A stretch of DNA of 64,000 nt. Source: Pseudohongiella spirulinae. GTDB lineage: Bacteria > Pseudomonadota > Gammaproteobacteria > Pseudomonadales > Pseudohongiellaceae. The notes beneath the pieces were generated by a model, which worked only from the letters and a program-made list of their open reading frames with translations, was not told where the DNA came from and ran no database searches. Every line of letters begins with the position of its first letter. Position 1 is the stretch's first letter. Of the stretch, positions 7,200 to 16,078 are shown in pieces. Both the position numbers and the translations under genes were made by a program. The stretch is from contig NZ_CP013189.1 in the NCBI RefSeq assembly GCF_001444425.1, positions 1,612,001-1,676,000 of the forward strand, read 5' to 3'.

Positions 7200-9099
7200 T
7201 TCCAGAGTGCCGCGAATTCGTAAAAGTCTTGCCTGGCTGTCTACCGCAGTTGTCGTCAGTGTCTCGGCGACGGCAACTGCACAAACGGTCGACTGGCAGA
7301 CCTATGGTTCTGATCTGGCCGCCAGCAAATACGTGCCGCTGGAACAGATAAATGCCAGCAATGTGAACGAGCTGCAGATTGCGTGGTCCTGGGAAACTCC
7401 GGACAATGAGTTGTTCCGTCAACACGACAATGCCAGTGCCGGGGAGTATAAATCCACCCCGATCATGATCGATGACACCCTTTACGTGAGCACCTCACTG
7501 GGGCAGGTGGCTGCTATAGATGCGGTGAGTGGTGAACAACGCTGGGTGTTTGATACCGGTTCCTGGCAAAGAGGGCGTCATCCGAATTTCAACAACAATC
7601 ACCGGGGCGTCGCCTGGTGGGATGATGGCATTGACGGCCGTATTTTGATGGCGGCTAACGATGGCTTGCTGTGGTCAATCAACGCCCGAACCGGCCAGCC
7701 GGATGCGGCCTTCGGAGAGAATGGCGTCGTTGACCTCAAACTTGGCCTGGGGCGCGAGACGCGCATTGGCCTGTATGGTGCGATTTCGCCGCCAACTGTC
7801 ATTAATGACATCATTGTTGTGGGATCTTCTATCAGTGACGGGCCACTGTTTCAGGATCAGTTGCCCCCGGGGCATGTGCGCGGTTTCGATGCGCGGACCG
7901 GCGAACAGCGCTGGATATTCCACACCATTCCGCAAGGCGAGGAGGCGGGCGCAGAGACCTGGGAGAATGGCGCATGGCGCACAGCCGGCGCGACTAACGT
8001 ATGGACGACAATGAGCGCCGATCCGGAAACCGGCTATGTCTACCTGCCAACCAGCACGCCCAACAACGATTGGTACGGTGCACACCGTCTTGGCGACAAC
8101 CTGTACGCCGAGAGCCTGGTCTGCCTGGATTCAGCCACCGGTGAGGTGGTCTGGCATTTTCAGACCGTCAGGCACGGATTGTGGGATTATGATTTGCCGG
8201 CGGCGCCCAATCTGCTTGATATCAACATTAACGGCGAAATCATCAAAGCGGTCGCCCAGGTTAGCAAGCAGGGCTTCGTGTTTGTTTTTGATCGGATAAC
8301 CGGAGAGCCGGTCTGGCCGATTGAAGACCGGGCCGTTCCGCAATCAAATGTGCCCGGCGAGCGCAGTTCGCCAACCCAGCCGTTTCCGAGCAAACCACCG
8401 CCTTTCGAGCCGCAGGGTATTTCGGATGCGACTCTGATCGACTTTACGCCGGAACTACGTGAACAGGCATTAGCCTTGATCGCGGATGTGGACTATGGGC
8501 CGCTTTATACGCCGCCCTCCGAGCGCGGTGTCATCATTTTCCCCGGTTACAGCGGCGGTGCGACATGGACCGGTGCAGCAACCGATCCCGAGACTGGCGT
8601 GATGTACGTTCCATCGTTTTCGGCACCCCGATTCGTCCGACTGCGAAAGCCCGAGTCGGGGGAATCCGACTTTGGCTATATACGTGATCGCAGCTTTGAT
8701 ATCAGTGGCCCGCAGGGTCTGCCGTTAATCAAACCACCCTATGCAAGAATTACGGCCATTGATCTTAATCGGGGAGAGCATCTCTGGATGGTGCCGCATG
8801 GGGAAGGTATCCGGCAGCGCCTGATCAACATGGGTATTGAGGATCCCGGCCCGGTAGGAAGTTTCGGGCGCAATGGGCCTTTGCTGACAAAAAGTCTGCT
8901 GTTTGTTGCCCAGCTTGATGGCAGCAGGCCATTGATTCGCAGTTACGACAAGCAGAGCGGCGCTGTCTTGAGCGAACTGGATTTGCCATTACCGCCAATG
9001 GGCACGCCAATGAGCTATATGGTTAACGGCAAGCAGTTTATCGTGATGGCAATCGGAGCAGGGCCGGATACACGACTTATTGGCCTGTCTTTACCCTGA
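7186..9099 (+). CDS. Secreted PQQ-dependent dehydrogenase (beta-propeller), copy 2
   Basis: A 637-aa paralogue of the preceding gene with the same architecture: a signal peptide with a basic n-region (RVPRIRKSL) and cleavage near ATAQ, then an eight-bladed propeller starting DWQTYGSDLAASKY. It keeps HGLWDYDLPAAPNL and VSKQGFVFVFDR at the active site. The ATG at 7186 lies inside the end of copy 1 and is preceded by GGTGAG, so translation is probably coupled. The two proteins are collinear along nearly their full length, pointing to tandem duplication followed by divergence. No cytochrome or PQQ biosynthesis gene is in the window. It may differ from copy 1 in substrate or form a heteromer with it; neither can be decided here. 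Confidence 0.85.
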   Translation: MPCPDSRVPRIRKSLAWLSTAVVVSVSATATAQTVDWQTYGSDLAASKYVPLEQINASNVNELQIAWSWETPDNELFRQHDNASAGEYKSTPIMIDDTLYVSTSLGQVAAIDAVSGEQRWVFDTGSWQRGRHPNFNNNHRGVAWWDDGIDGRILMAANDGLLWSINARTGQPDAAFGENGVVDLKLGLGRETRIGLYGAISPPTVINDIIVVGSSISDGPLFQDQLPPGHVRGFDARTGEQRWIFHTIPQGEEAGAETWENGAWRTAGATNVWTTMSADPETGYVYLPTSTPNNDWYGAHRLGDNLYAESLVCLDSATGEVVWHFQTVRHGLWDYDLPAAPNLLDININGEIIKAVAQVSKQGFVFVFDRITGEPVWPIEDRAVPQSNVPGERSSPTQPFPSKPPPFEPQGISDATLIDFTPELREQALALIADVDYGPLYTPPSERGVIIFPGYSGGATWTGAATDPETGVMYVPSFSAPRFVRLRKPESGESDFGYIRDRSFDISGPQGLPLIKPPYARITAIDLNRGEHLWMVPHGEGIRQRLINMGIEDPGPVGSFGRNGPLLTKSLLFVAQLDGSRPLIRSYDKQSGAVLSELDLPLPPMGTPMSYMVNGKQFIVMAIGAGPDTRLIGLSLP

Positions 9100-9112
9100 G
9101 TCGCGGAGCCAC

Positions 9113-9141
9113 TTGATTCAGTCGCCGTTATTGCCCATAAT
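9113..9141 (+). promoter_or_regulatory. Promoter of the SRP RNA gene
   Basis: TTGATT at 9113-9118, a 17-nt spacer and CATAAT at 9136-9141. The predicted start is near 9148, about 33 nt before the RNA core, which fits a precursor with a 5' leader that is trimmed. Confidence 0.55.
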
Positions 9142-9150
9142 GCCGCCCTT

Positions 9151-9169
9151 GCCGTGACTCGCTCACGGC
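9151..9169 (+). other. Hairpin in the SRP RNA leader
   Basis: A perfect 7-bp stem GCCGTGA/TCACGGC with a 5-nt loop lies between the predicted transcription start and the RNA core. No T-tract follows, so it is not a standard terminator. It may be part of the processed leader. Confidence 0.45.
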
Positions 9170-9180
9170 AGTGTTGTAAT

Positions 9181-9292
9181 GGTGCCTCTTGTCGGTCCCC
9201 GCGCAATGATAGGCTGTGAACCCCGCCAGGCCCGGAAGGGAGCAACGGTAACAGCTGACTCATGTGCCGTGGTGTGGCTGGCAGGAGGTACC
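9181..9292 (+). ncRNA. ffs: Signal recognition particle RNA (4.5S)
   Basis: An RNA of about 112 nt with closing stem GGTGCCTC/GAGGTACC. The universally conserved domain IV core is visible as CCAGGCCCGGAAGGGAGCA, with the GGAA tetraloop, and the opposite strand motif GTGCCG. It forms the SRP with Ffh and targets membrane proteins co-translationally. Bacterial 4.5S RNA of this size lacks an Alu domain. Its position just upstream of dnaX is common in Gammaproteobacteria. The exact 5' and 3' ends are set from the closing helix. Confidence 0.93.
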
Positions 9293-9418
9293 TCCAGTTA
9301 CTTCTATACGCCACTCACCTGCAGCACTTCAGATACTATTCCCGGCCAATACGGCTCTGTCACTTGACGATTGATTGCAATACAATAGTCCTTTGACTAT
9401 TCGACAAGACTGACACGC

Positions 9419-11101
9419 ATGAGTTATCAGGTGCTCGCCAGAAAATGGCGTCCAAAAAATTTCAGTGAAATGGCCGGCCAGGCGCATGTCCTGCAGACTC
9501 TGAGCCATGCTCTGGAGCAGCAACGCCTGCATCATGCTTATCTGTTCACAGGTACACGGGGCGTAGGCAAAACGACCGTCGCCCGTATCCTGGCTCGTTG
9601 TCTGAATTGCGAAACAGGGATCACGGCTGCACCTTGCGGGCAATGCGATGCCTGTCGCGAAATTTCTGAAGGCCGCTTTATCGATCTGATTGAAGTGGAT
9701 GCCGCTTCGCGCACCCGTGTGGAAGATACCCGTGAGCTCCTGGAAAATGTCCAGTATGCTCCGTCGCGTGGTCGTTTCAAGGTCTATCTGATAGACGAAG
9801 TTCATATGCTGTCAACGCACAGTTTTAATGCCCTGCTGAAGACGCTGGAAGAACCCCCGCCGCACGTCAAATTCCTGCTGGCCACTACCGACCCCCAGAA
9901 ACTACCGGTAACTGTTTTATCGCGCTGTCTGCAGTTTCATCTCAAAAACCTGGCACCTCAGCAAATTGTCAACTACCTGCAGTCTGTGTTGACGGCCGAG
10001 CAGATTGAATTTGAAGAAAACGCGCTATGGCAGCTGGCGCGGGCGGCTAATGGCAGTATGCGTGATGCATTGACCTTGCTGGATCAAAGTATTTCTTTTG
10101 GCGAAGGTCGGGTGCATAGTCAGGCCGTGACCGCGCTATTGGGTACGCCGGATCATAAGCTGTTGTTTTCCCTGCTGGATGCTCTGAAAGATCGAGATGG
10201 CGAGCGTGTGATAAATGATATAGCTCAGTGCGCCGAAAATAATCCCGACTTCGAACGCCTGATGACAGCGATGGCGGAATTACTGCATCGACTGGCGCTC
10301 GCTCAGGCTGTGCCCGGCACGGTGGACAACAGCCAGGGTGACAAAGAGCTTGTGCAGTCGCTGGCAGGGCAATTGGCTGCTGAAGATGTGCAGCTCTATT
10401 ACCAGTTTGCCCTGCAATGTATCCAGGAAATGAAATTCTCGCCCGATAAGCGCATGAGTTTCGAAATGTCTCTGCTACGGATGCTCGCCTTCAGTCCAGA
10501 TGTTTTTGGACATGAAGAAGCTGAACACATACCAGATCAGTCAGTCGAAAAAAAAAAGCCCCTGAGTTCTCCGGCGCAAAATCCTGACCCGGTATCACCC
10601 CTCGCCGGCGCAGTAGCTCATGAAGCCGATTCGGAGCAGAAAGAAGAAATACAGGGTAGTCAGCCGCTGCCTGAAGAGAAAACCGATAGTATTGATGCTG
10701 CGGCTGCCCCGGTCACCGATATAGACGACTGGTACCGTCTGGTTGAACAGTGCCGTTTAACTGGCATCAGTGCAAATATCCTCTGGAACTGTATCCCCGA
10801 TAGTCAGACAGTATCTCATATGGATTTGCTGCTAGACGAAAATCAGAGTGCGCTGTATTCAATCGATCAGGATCAACACATTGCCAGAGCTCTGTCTGAG
10901 GTTTCTGGTCGCGAAATGACGGTCAGCATCTCCAAAGCCGCACTGAACACCGAAACACCGGCGCAGAGACGTGCCAGAATCAAGCGCGAGGCTATCGAGG
11001 CCTTACACCATAGTTTTCACAATGATCCGGGTGTAGTTGCCCTGGTGACTACCTTTGATGCACGCATTGAACAGTTGAGGACACATTATGAGCGAACTTA
11101 A
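9419..11101 (+). CDS. dnaX: DNA polymerase III subunit tau (and probably gamma)
   Basis: A 560-aa clamp-loader ATPase. The AAA+ core has Walker A GTRGVGKTT (residues 45-53), zinc Cys 64/73/76/79 (CLNC...CGQCDAC), Walker B YLIDEVHML and the sensor region ATTDPQKLPVTVLSRC. Domain III ends near residue 370. A Pro/Glu-rich linker (about 375-440) and the tau-specific domain follow, the latter binding DnaB and the polymerase alpha subunit. A run of ten A residues (10548-10557) falls in the linker. Slipping there would give a shortened gamma-like protein of about 380-390 aa, as E. coli dnaX does at A-AAA-AAG. Overlaps ybaB by 14 nt and heads a replication/repair operon. Confidence 0.97.
   Translation: MSYQVLARKWRPKNFSEMAGQAHVLQTLSHALEQQRLHHAYLFTGTRGVGKTTVARILARCLNCETGITAAPCGQCDACREISEGRFIDLIEVDAASRTRVEDTRELLENVQYAPSRGRFKVYLIDEVHMLSTHSFNALLKTLEEPPPHVKFLLATTDPQKLPVTVLSRCLQFHLKNLAPQQIVNYLQSVLTAEQIEFEENALWQLARAANGSMRDALTLLDQSISFGEGRVHSQAVTALLGTPDHKLLFSLLDALKDRDGERVINDIAQCAENNPDFERLMTAMAELLHRLALAQAVPGTVDNSQGDKELVQSLAGQLAAEDVQLYYQFALQCIQEMKFSPDKRMSFEMSLLRMLAFSPDVFGHEEAEHIPDQSVEKKKPLSSPAQNPDPVSPLAGAVAHEADSEQKEEIQGSQPLPEEKTDSIDAAAAPVTDIDDWYRLVEQCRLTGISANILWNCIPDSQTVSHMDLLLDENQSALYSIDQDQHIARALSEVSGREMTVSISKAALNTETPAQRRARIKREAIEALHHSFHNDPGVVALVTTFDARIEQLRTHYERT
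10547..10608 (+). promoter_or_regulatory. Probable frameshift / slippage site in dnaX
   Basis: G followed by ten A (in-frame GAA AAA AAA AAG). A -1 shift meets TGA at 10585-10587 and a +1 shift meets TGA at 10563-10565. A 6-bp stem (CCGGCG 10571-10576 with CGCCGG 10603-10608) lies about 13 nt downstream and could stimulate shifting. I see no clear upstream Shine-Dalgarno-like stimulator. Confidence 0.6.
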
Positions 11102-11414
11102 TATAAACGAGCTGATGCAACAGGCCAAGAAAATGCAAGAGCAAATGCAGAAGGCTCAGGAAGAGGCAGCCAAACGCAGCGTAACCGGCGAATCCGGTGC
11201 AGGCCTGGTCAAGATAGAGCTGGGCGGTCGCTATGATGCCAGGAGGGTCGAGTTGAGCGACGACCTGATGAACGAAGAAAAGGAGATAATCGAGGACCTG
11301 ATCGTCGCTGCCATTAATGATGCGGTCAAGAAACTCGAGGACGGTAATAAAGACTCTCTGAGCCAGATGGCTTCGGGATTGAAGTTACCGGAAGGATTCC
11401 GGTTTCCTTTTTGA
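11088..11414 (+). CDS. ybaB: YbaB/EbfC family nucleoid-associated protein
   Basis: A 108-aa DNA-binding protein of the YbaB/EbfC family, a small dimer with helical arms around a beta core. The typical N-terminus ([22 protein letters not shown]) and the C-terminal [11 protein letters not shown] are both visible. It starts inside the dnaX end, with GAGGA six bases before the ATG, and runs straight into recR. The dnaX-ybaB-recR order is conserved across many bacteria. Confidence 0.95.
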   Translation: MSELNINELMQQAKKMQEQMQKAQEEAAKRSVTGESGAGLVKIELGGRYDARRVELSDDLMNEEKEIIEDLIVAAINDAVKKLEDGNKDSLSQMASGLKLPEGFRFPF

Positions 11415-11416
11415 CA

Positions 11417-12013
11417 ATGCACAGTAAATTGCTCGACCAATTAATCCAGTCTTTGCGCTGCCTGCCGGGCGTTGGACCAAAATCTGCACAGCGCATGGCG
11501 CTCTACCTGATGGAACGCAACCGCACTGGTGCAGCTCTTTTAAGTGAAACAATTACCGAGGCCCTGCAGCGGCTGGGACGTTGCCAGCAATGCCGGGCGT
11601 TGACGGAAGAGGCGGTATGTAGACTCTGCAGCAACCCGAACCGGGATCAGAGTCTATTATGTATTGTTGGCTCACCAGCAGATATGTTTGCTATAGAGCA
11701 GGCCGGCAGCTATAACGGAATGTACTTCCTGTTGACGGGCCACCTGTCACCTATTGACGGCATAGGCCCACAGGAGATAGGTATTTCTGAACTACTGACT
11801 CTTCTTGATTCTCGTCCTGTTCAGGAGGTGATACTTGCCAACAATCCGACTGTAGAAGGCGAGGCTACAGCCAGCTATATCGCCGCTTTGCTCAGGGACC
11901 GGGAATTGAGTGTTTCAAGAATCGCTCACGGCGTGCCGGTTGGCGGAGAGCTTGAATTTGTTGATGGGGGTACATTAAGCCATGCATTTAACGGACGACT
12001 ACGCCTGAAATGA
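11417..12013 (+). CDS. recR: Recombination mediator protein RecR
   Basis: A 198-aa protein that works with RecF and RecO to load RecA on gapped DNA. It shows the N-terminal HhH ([16 protein letters not shown]), the Cys4 zinc finger (Cys 56, 59, 68, 71), a Toprim domain ([14 protein letters not shown]...NPTVEGEAT) and the C-terminal [16 protein letters not shown] use ATG 11417, two bases after the ybaB stop; a TTG six bases earlier is possible. Its TGA overlaps the ATG of rnd. Confidence 0.97.
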   Translation: MHSKLLDQLIQSLRCLPGVGPKSAQRMALYLMERNRTGAALLSETITEALQRLGRCQQCRALTEEAVCRLCSNPNRDQSLLCIVGSPADMFAIEQAGSYNGMYFLLTGHLSPIDGIGPQEIGISELLTLLDSRPVQEVILANNPTVEGEATASYIAALLRDRELSVSRIAHGVPVGGELEFVDGGTLSHAFNGRLRLK

Positions 12014-13176
12014 ACGACTCGGTAAACGCAGTAGACTACACATTCGTCAGCCTCTCCCGGGAGCTGGATCAATTGTGTGATAAGTGGAGTCACCTGCCTG
12101 TACTGGCTCTTGACACTGAATTTATTCGGGTCAATACCTTTTATCCAAAACCAGGTCTGATTCAGGTCTGTGATGGTCAGGATGTTTATTTGCTGGATCC
12201 ACTTGATATCGATGACTTTTCATCATTCAAGGCGCTATTGAATAATCCGGCCATTTGTAAAGTGCTGCATTCTTCTTCTGAGGATCTGGTTTTGTTTCTG
12301 AACTTCTTCGGGATGCTGCCAGAGCCCTTGTTTGATACTCAGAAGGCCGCTGCCTTTCTGGGATACGGCCCCAGTATCAGCTACCAGAATCTGGTCAATG
12401 ATATGACTGGCATTGCACTTGGAAAGGGGGAAACCCGCTCAAACTGGCTGCATCGCCCTCTCAGCGAGCAGCAACTCCACTATGCTGCACTGGATGTAAA
12501 GTACCTGCCAGAGTTGTATAAACGCTTGTGTGATCAATTGCATGCGCGCGATCGTCTTGCAATGTTTCAGGCCGAGTGTGCTGCAATGATTGATACAGCT
12601 GTTCGTATCGAAGATGAAGCCTCGTGGCCAAATCTATATCAGCAGATGGGTGCCGCCTGGCGTCTGAACACGCAGCAATTGGGTGTACTGCAACTCCTTG
12701 GTATCTGGCGTGAACAACAGGCACGGCTTAGAGATACTCCCAGGACCTGGGTGGCCCGGGACGCCGATCTCATTCAGATTGCTGAACGGATGCCGGAAAC
12801 GCTGTCGGAGCTTAAGTCTCTGAAAGAAATGTCCAGAAATCTTTACAACAAAGACGCAGATGCGATACTCGCCCTGGTATGTAAGGCTGAACCGGTGCCT
12901 CAGGATGTGCTGGAGAATATCGATGGGGCACCTCTCAACCATCATCAAAGAGTATTGTTAAAGAAAATGCAAAAAGCGGTTGGTCTTATAGCCAAACAAA
13001 GCGGTATCGCTGAAGAATTGCTGGCCCGTAAAAAAGTATTAATCCGTATATTACGACTCAATGAAAATGTTGAAGACTGGAATATGATCCGTTGGCCGTC
13101 TGAAGTCCGTGTATGGCAGCAGACTTTGCTACACGAGCCGATCGCACAGGCCCTGGGAGTCAAGAGTGATGCCTGA
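12010..13176 (+). CDS. rnd: Ribonuclease D
   Basis: A 388-aa 3'-to-5' exoribonuclease that trims the 3' ends of tRNA and other stable RNA precursors. DEDDy active-site residues are present: Asp35/Glu37 ([10 protein letters not shown]), Asp92 ([10 protein letters not shown]), and Tyr158 with Asp162 ([10 protein letters not shown]). HRDC domains follow from about residue 215. It starts on the recR stop (ATGA) and overlaps the next gene by 8 nt. Confidence 0.95.
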   Translation: MNDSVNAVDYTFVSLSRELDQLCDKWSHLPVLALDTEFIRVNTFYPKPGLIQVCDGQDVYLLDPLDIDDFSSFKALLNNPAICKVLHSSSEDLVLFLNFFGMLPEPLFDTQKAAAFLGYGPSISYQNLVNDMTGIALGKGETRSNWLHRPLSEQQLHYAALDVKYLPELYKRLCDQLHARDRLAMFQAECAAMIDTAVRIEDEASWPNLYQQMGAAWRLNTQQLGVLQLLGIWREQQARLRDTPRTWVARDADLIQIAERMPETLSELKSLKEMSRNLYNKDADAILALVCKAEPVPQDVLENIDGAPLNHHQRVLLKKMQKAVGLIAKQSGIAEELLARKKVLIRILRLNENVEDWNMIRWPSEVRVWQQTLLHEPIAQALGVKSDA

Positions 13177-13636
13177 CAAACAATCCGCTGACAATCAATT
13201 ACAGCCTTTCTGGGAGAAACCACTGGAAAGCCTGAACCGCCGCGAATGGGAGTCACTGTGCGATGGCTGTGGCCGCTGCTGCCTGAAAAAGCTTCAAGAC
13301 GAAGACGACCGGATCTGGTACACGCGCGTGGTCTGCAAGCTGTTGGATCAGCCAACCTGCGGTTGCACTTCCTATGCAAACCGACAGACGCTGGTGCCGG
13401 ACTGCCTGGTACTCGATCTGGATACTCTGGCACGTGAACATGACTGGATTCCGGCAAGCTGTGCTTATAAACTCAGATATCAGGGTTTGCCCTTGCCAGA
13501 ATGGCATCCGTTACTGACAGGCTCGCGACAGGCTATGCTTGATGAAGGCATCGCCGTGACCGGCAAAGTGATCTCTGAGGAGTATGTCCATGATGACGGA
13601 ATTGAGGAACACATCATTCGGTGGGTGACCGCCTGA
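13169..13636 (+). CDS. YcgN-family cysteine-cluster protein (UPF0260)
   Basis: A 155-aa cytoplasmic protein with the family's Cys pattern: Cys31/34/37/38 in LCDGCGRCCLKK, then Cys56, Cys64, Cys66 and Cys79. These Cys groups resemble metal or Fe-S ligands (CxxCxxxCC zinc/iron cluster superfamily). Biochemical role unknown. I start at ATG 13169, inside the rnd end, because GGGAG stands at correct spacing; the region upstream in frame is rnd read in another frame. It leads into a membrane protein and the MoxR/CoxE pair. Confidence 0.85.
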   Translation: MPDKQSADNQLQPFWEKPLESLNRREWESLCDGCGRCCLKKLQDEDDRIWYTRVVCKLLDQPTCGCTSYANRQTLVPDCLVLDLDTLAREHDWIPASCAYKLRYQGLPLPEWHPLLTGSRQAMLDEGIAVTGKVISEEYVHDDGIEEHIIRWVTA

Positions 13637-13679
13637 TGTGGATCGACATGAGCTGCACAGTACGGAGACGGGGCCAGCG

Positions 13680-14012
13680 ATGCTGAATATTTACGGTTAT
13701 CTGACCAGTTGGGCGATTTACCTGGCTGCTGGCACGATTTGCTACGTACTGTTCTATCGTGCGACTGCTGTCATTCGACCCAAAACCCTGGCTAATGTTA
13801 TGCGGGGTATTATGATTGCGCTGATCTATACACCCTGGTATATCAGTGCCGACAACGATCTCATGGCTCCCGTGCTTATGGTGATTACACTGGACATGAT
13901 CACTCTGGGCGGCGATGCCTTCATTCGCGGATTTGTCCCCTTGTTGCTGGCACTCAGCCTGGCGATTCTGGCAGGTCTGTTCTGGAACATGATCAAGAAA
14001 AAACTTCAGTGA
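13680..14012 (+). CDS. Small membrane protein of unknown function
   Basis: A 110-aa protein with three or so hydrophobic helices: YGYLTSWAIYLAAGTICYVLFY, a central segment around APVLMVITLDMITLGG, and a C-terminal FVPLLLALSLAILAGLFW followed by a basic tail (IKKKLQ). A longer form from GTG 13638 (124 aa) is possible, but it adds a polar stretch and has no better ribosome site. It sits between the Cys-cluster gene and MoxR and is presumably co-transcribed with them. No family recognised. Confidence 0.6.
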   Translation: MLNIYGYLTSWAIYLAAGTICYVLFYRATAVIRPKTLANVMRGIMIALIYTPWYISADNDLMAPVLMVITLDMITLGGDAFIRGFVPLLLALSLAILAGLFWNMIKKKLQ

Positions 14013-14023
14013 AAGAGGAAATT

Positions 14024-14866
14024 ATGCGCTTTACCGGAACCAGACAGTATGTCGCCACCGGCGAACTCCAGATGGCGGTCAACGCGGCCATCAGTTTGCA
14101 GAAACCCCTGTTGATAAAAGGCGAGCCGGGCACGGGTAAAACCATGCTGGCTGAACAGATTGCTGAATCACTGGGATTGAGAATAATTCAGTGGCACATA
14201 AAGTCTACAACCCGCGCTCAGCAGGGTCTGTATGAATACGATGCGGTATCCCGATTGCGCGATTCACAACTGGGTGACCCGAAGGTGCATGATATCGCCA
14301 ACTACATCGTGAAAGGCAAATTGTGGGAAGCCTTTGAGGCAGATGAACCGGTAGTGCTGTTGATTGACGAAATCGACAAGGCTGATATCGAGTTCCCCAA
14401 CGACCTGTTGCTGGAAATAGACAAGATGGAGTTTTACGTTTACGAAACCCGTCAACAGGTCAAGGCACAACATCGACCGATCGTCATCATCACCAGCAAT
14501 AATGAGAAGGAGTTACCCGACGCGTTTTTACGGCGCTGTTTCTTCCACTACATCAAGTTTCCTGATCCGGTGACCATGGAAAAGATCATTGCCGTGCATT
14601 TCCCTGACATCAAAAAGGAGTTGCTCAGTCAGGCGATGGATATTTTTTTCGACGTGCGTAAAGTACCTGGTCTCAAGAAGAAACCATCGACCTCCGAATT
14701 GATCGACTGGCTGAAACTTCTGCTGGCCGACGATATCCCGGAAGAGGTATTGCGCAACAAGGATAATACCAGTGCCATACCCCCATTATACGGTGCGCTA
14801 CTGAAAAATGAGCAGGATGTACATTTGCTGGAGAAACTGGCATTTATGCATCGCGCCAAACGTTAA
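14024..14866 (+). CDS. MoxR-family AAA+ ATPase
   Basis: A 280-aa chaperone-like ATPase. Walker A is GEPGTGKT (33-40), Walker B VLLIDEIDKA (about 111-120), and the sensor/arginine finger region ITSNNEKELPDAFLRRCFF follows. MoxR proteins partner a VWA-domain protein to remodel or metallate a target enzyme; the partner here is the CoxE-like gene 6 nt downstream. I use ATG 14024 because AGAGGA precedes it by five bases; GTG 14009 is an alternative that overlaps the upstream stop. The client protein is not evident in the window. Confidence 0.88.
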   Translation: MRFTGTRQYVATGELQMAVNAAISLQKPLLIKGEPGTGKTMLAEQIAESLGLRIIQWHIKSTTRAQQGLYEYDAVSRLRDSQLGDPKVHDIANYIVKGKLWEAFEADEPVVLLIDEIDKADIEFPNDLLLEIDKMEFYVYETRQQVKAQHRPIVIITSNNEKELPDAFLRRCFFHYIKFPDPVTMEKIIAVHFPDIKKELLSQAMDIFFDVRKVPGLKKKPSTSELIDWLKLLLADDIPEEVLRNKDNTSAIPPLYGALLKNEQDVHLLEKLAFMHRAKR

Positions 14867-14872
14867 CGGCTC

Positions 14873-16051
14873 ATGCTGATTCGTTTCTTCAACACGCTAC
14901 GCAGAGAACGAGTGCCAGTCAGTATCACTGAGCTGTTCACTCTGCTCGACTGTCTTCAGCGGAATTTCGCTTTTGCAGACATGGAAGAGTTCTATATGCT
15001 GGCTCGCCTGTGTTTGGTCAAAGATGAAAAGTATTTCGATCGATTCGATAAGGCCTTCATTAGATATTTTCACGAACTTGATGTGCTTGATGACCTGCTT
15101 AAGGAAATGATTCCTGATGAATGGCTGCGTCGCCAGTTCGAACGAAGTCTGAGCGAGGAGGAACGCGCACAGATTGAAGCTATGGGTGGCCTGGACAAGC
15201 TGATGGAAGCATTCCGCGAACGGCTAAAGGAACAGAAGGAAAGGCATCAGGGCGGCAACAAATGGATAGGCACAGGTGGCACATCACCCTTTGGGGCATT
15301 TGGTTACAACCCTGAAGGAGTACGCATAGGTCAGGATGATGGACGGGAAGGGCGTGCCGTCAAAGTCTGGGACAAGCGTGAATACCGCGATCTGGATGAT
15401 TCCGTTGAGATTGGCACCCGAAATATAAAAATGGCGCTGCGCCGGCTGCGCAAATTTGCACGAGACGGCGCGCAGGATGAACTGGACATCGACGACACCA
15501 TTTCATCGACTGCCAGAAATGCAGGCATGTTGGATATAAAAATGATCCCTGAACGGCATAATGCCGTAAAAGTGCTGATTTTCTTTGATGTAGGCGGATC
15601 GATGGATCCCTACGTAAAAGTGTGTGAGGAATTGTTCTCAGCCGCTCGCTCGGAGTTCAAACACCTGGAGTATTTCTATTTCCATAATTTTATCTATGAG
15701 TCTGTATGGAAAAAGAGTCTCCGCAGGCAAGCCGAAACGACGCTGCTGACAGACGTACTCAATAAATATGGCAAAGATTATAAAGTCCTTTTTGTTGGCG
15801 ATGCCACCATGGCACCTTACGAAATCACCCATGTCGGCGGCAGTATCGAGCACTACAACGAGCAGCCAGGGGCCTACTGGATGCAACAGGTAACTGAGCA
15901 CTACGACCACGTGGCCTGGATAAACCCTACACCCAAAGAACATTGGGAGCATGGTTATTCGATTGCGGTCGTGCGGCAGTTGTTAAATGACCGAATGTAT
16001 CCGATGACCGTTAAAGGGCTTGAAGAAGCCATGCAGCTTTTGAGCAAATAA
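14873..16051 (+). CDS. CoxE-like VWA-domain protein
   Basis: A 392-aa protein of the CoxE/YehP-type VWA group (DUF58-like partner of MoxR ATPases). The N-terminal half is helical and charged (LLKEMIPDEWLRRQFERSL). A Gly-rich linker (about 125-150) leads to the VWA domain, with the MIDAS start FFDVGGSMD (Asp239, Gly241, Ser243). This is the DxGxS variant usual for CoxE. Such pairs assist insertion of metal or cofactor into enzymes such as CO dehydrogenase, but no such enzyme lies here, so the client is unknown. It is the last gene of the dnaX-led run. Confidence 0.85.
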   Translation: MLIRFFNTLRRERVPVSITELFTLLDCLQRNFAFADMEEFYMLARLCLVKDEKYFDRFDKAFIRYFHELDVLDDLLKEMIPDEWLRRQFERSLSEEERAQIEAMGGLDKLMEAFRERLKEQKERHQGGNKWIGTGGTSPFGAFGYNPEGVRIGQDDGREGRAVKVWDKREYRDLDDSVEIGTRNIKMALRRLRKFARDGAQDELDIDDTISSTARNAGMLDIKMIPERHNAVKVLIFFDVGGSMDPYVKVCEELFSAARSEFKHLEYFYFHNFIYESVWKKSLRRQAETTLLTDVLNKYGKDYKVLFVGDATMAPYEITHVGGSIEHYNEQPGAYWMQQVTEHYDHVAWINPTPKEHWEHGYSIAVVRQLLNDRMYPMTVKGLEEAMQLLSK

Positions 16052-16078
16052 GATCAGCTAAACCCCCGGAGAACCAAA

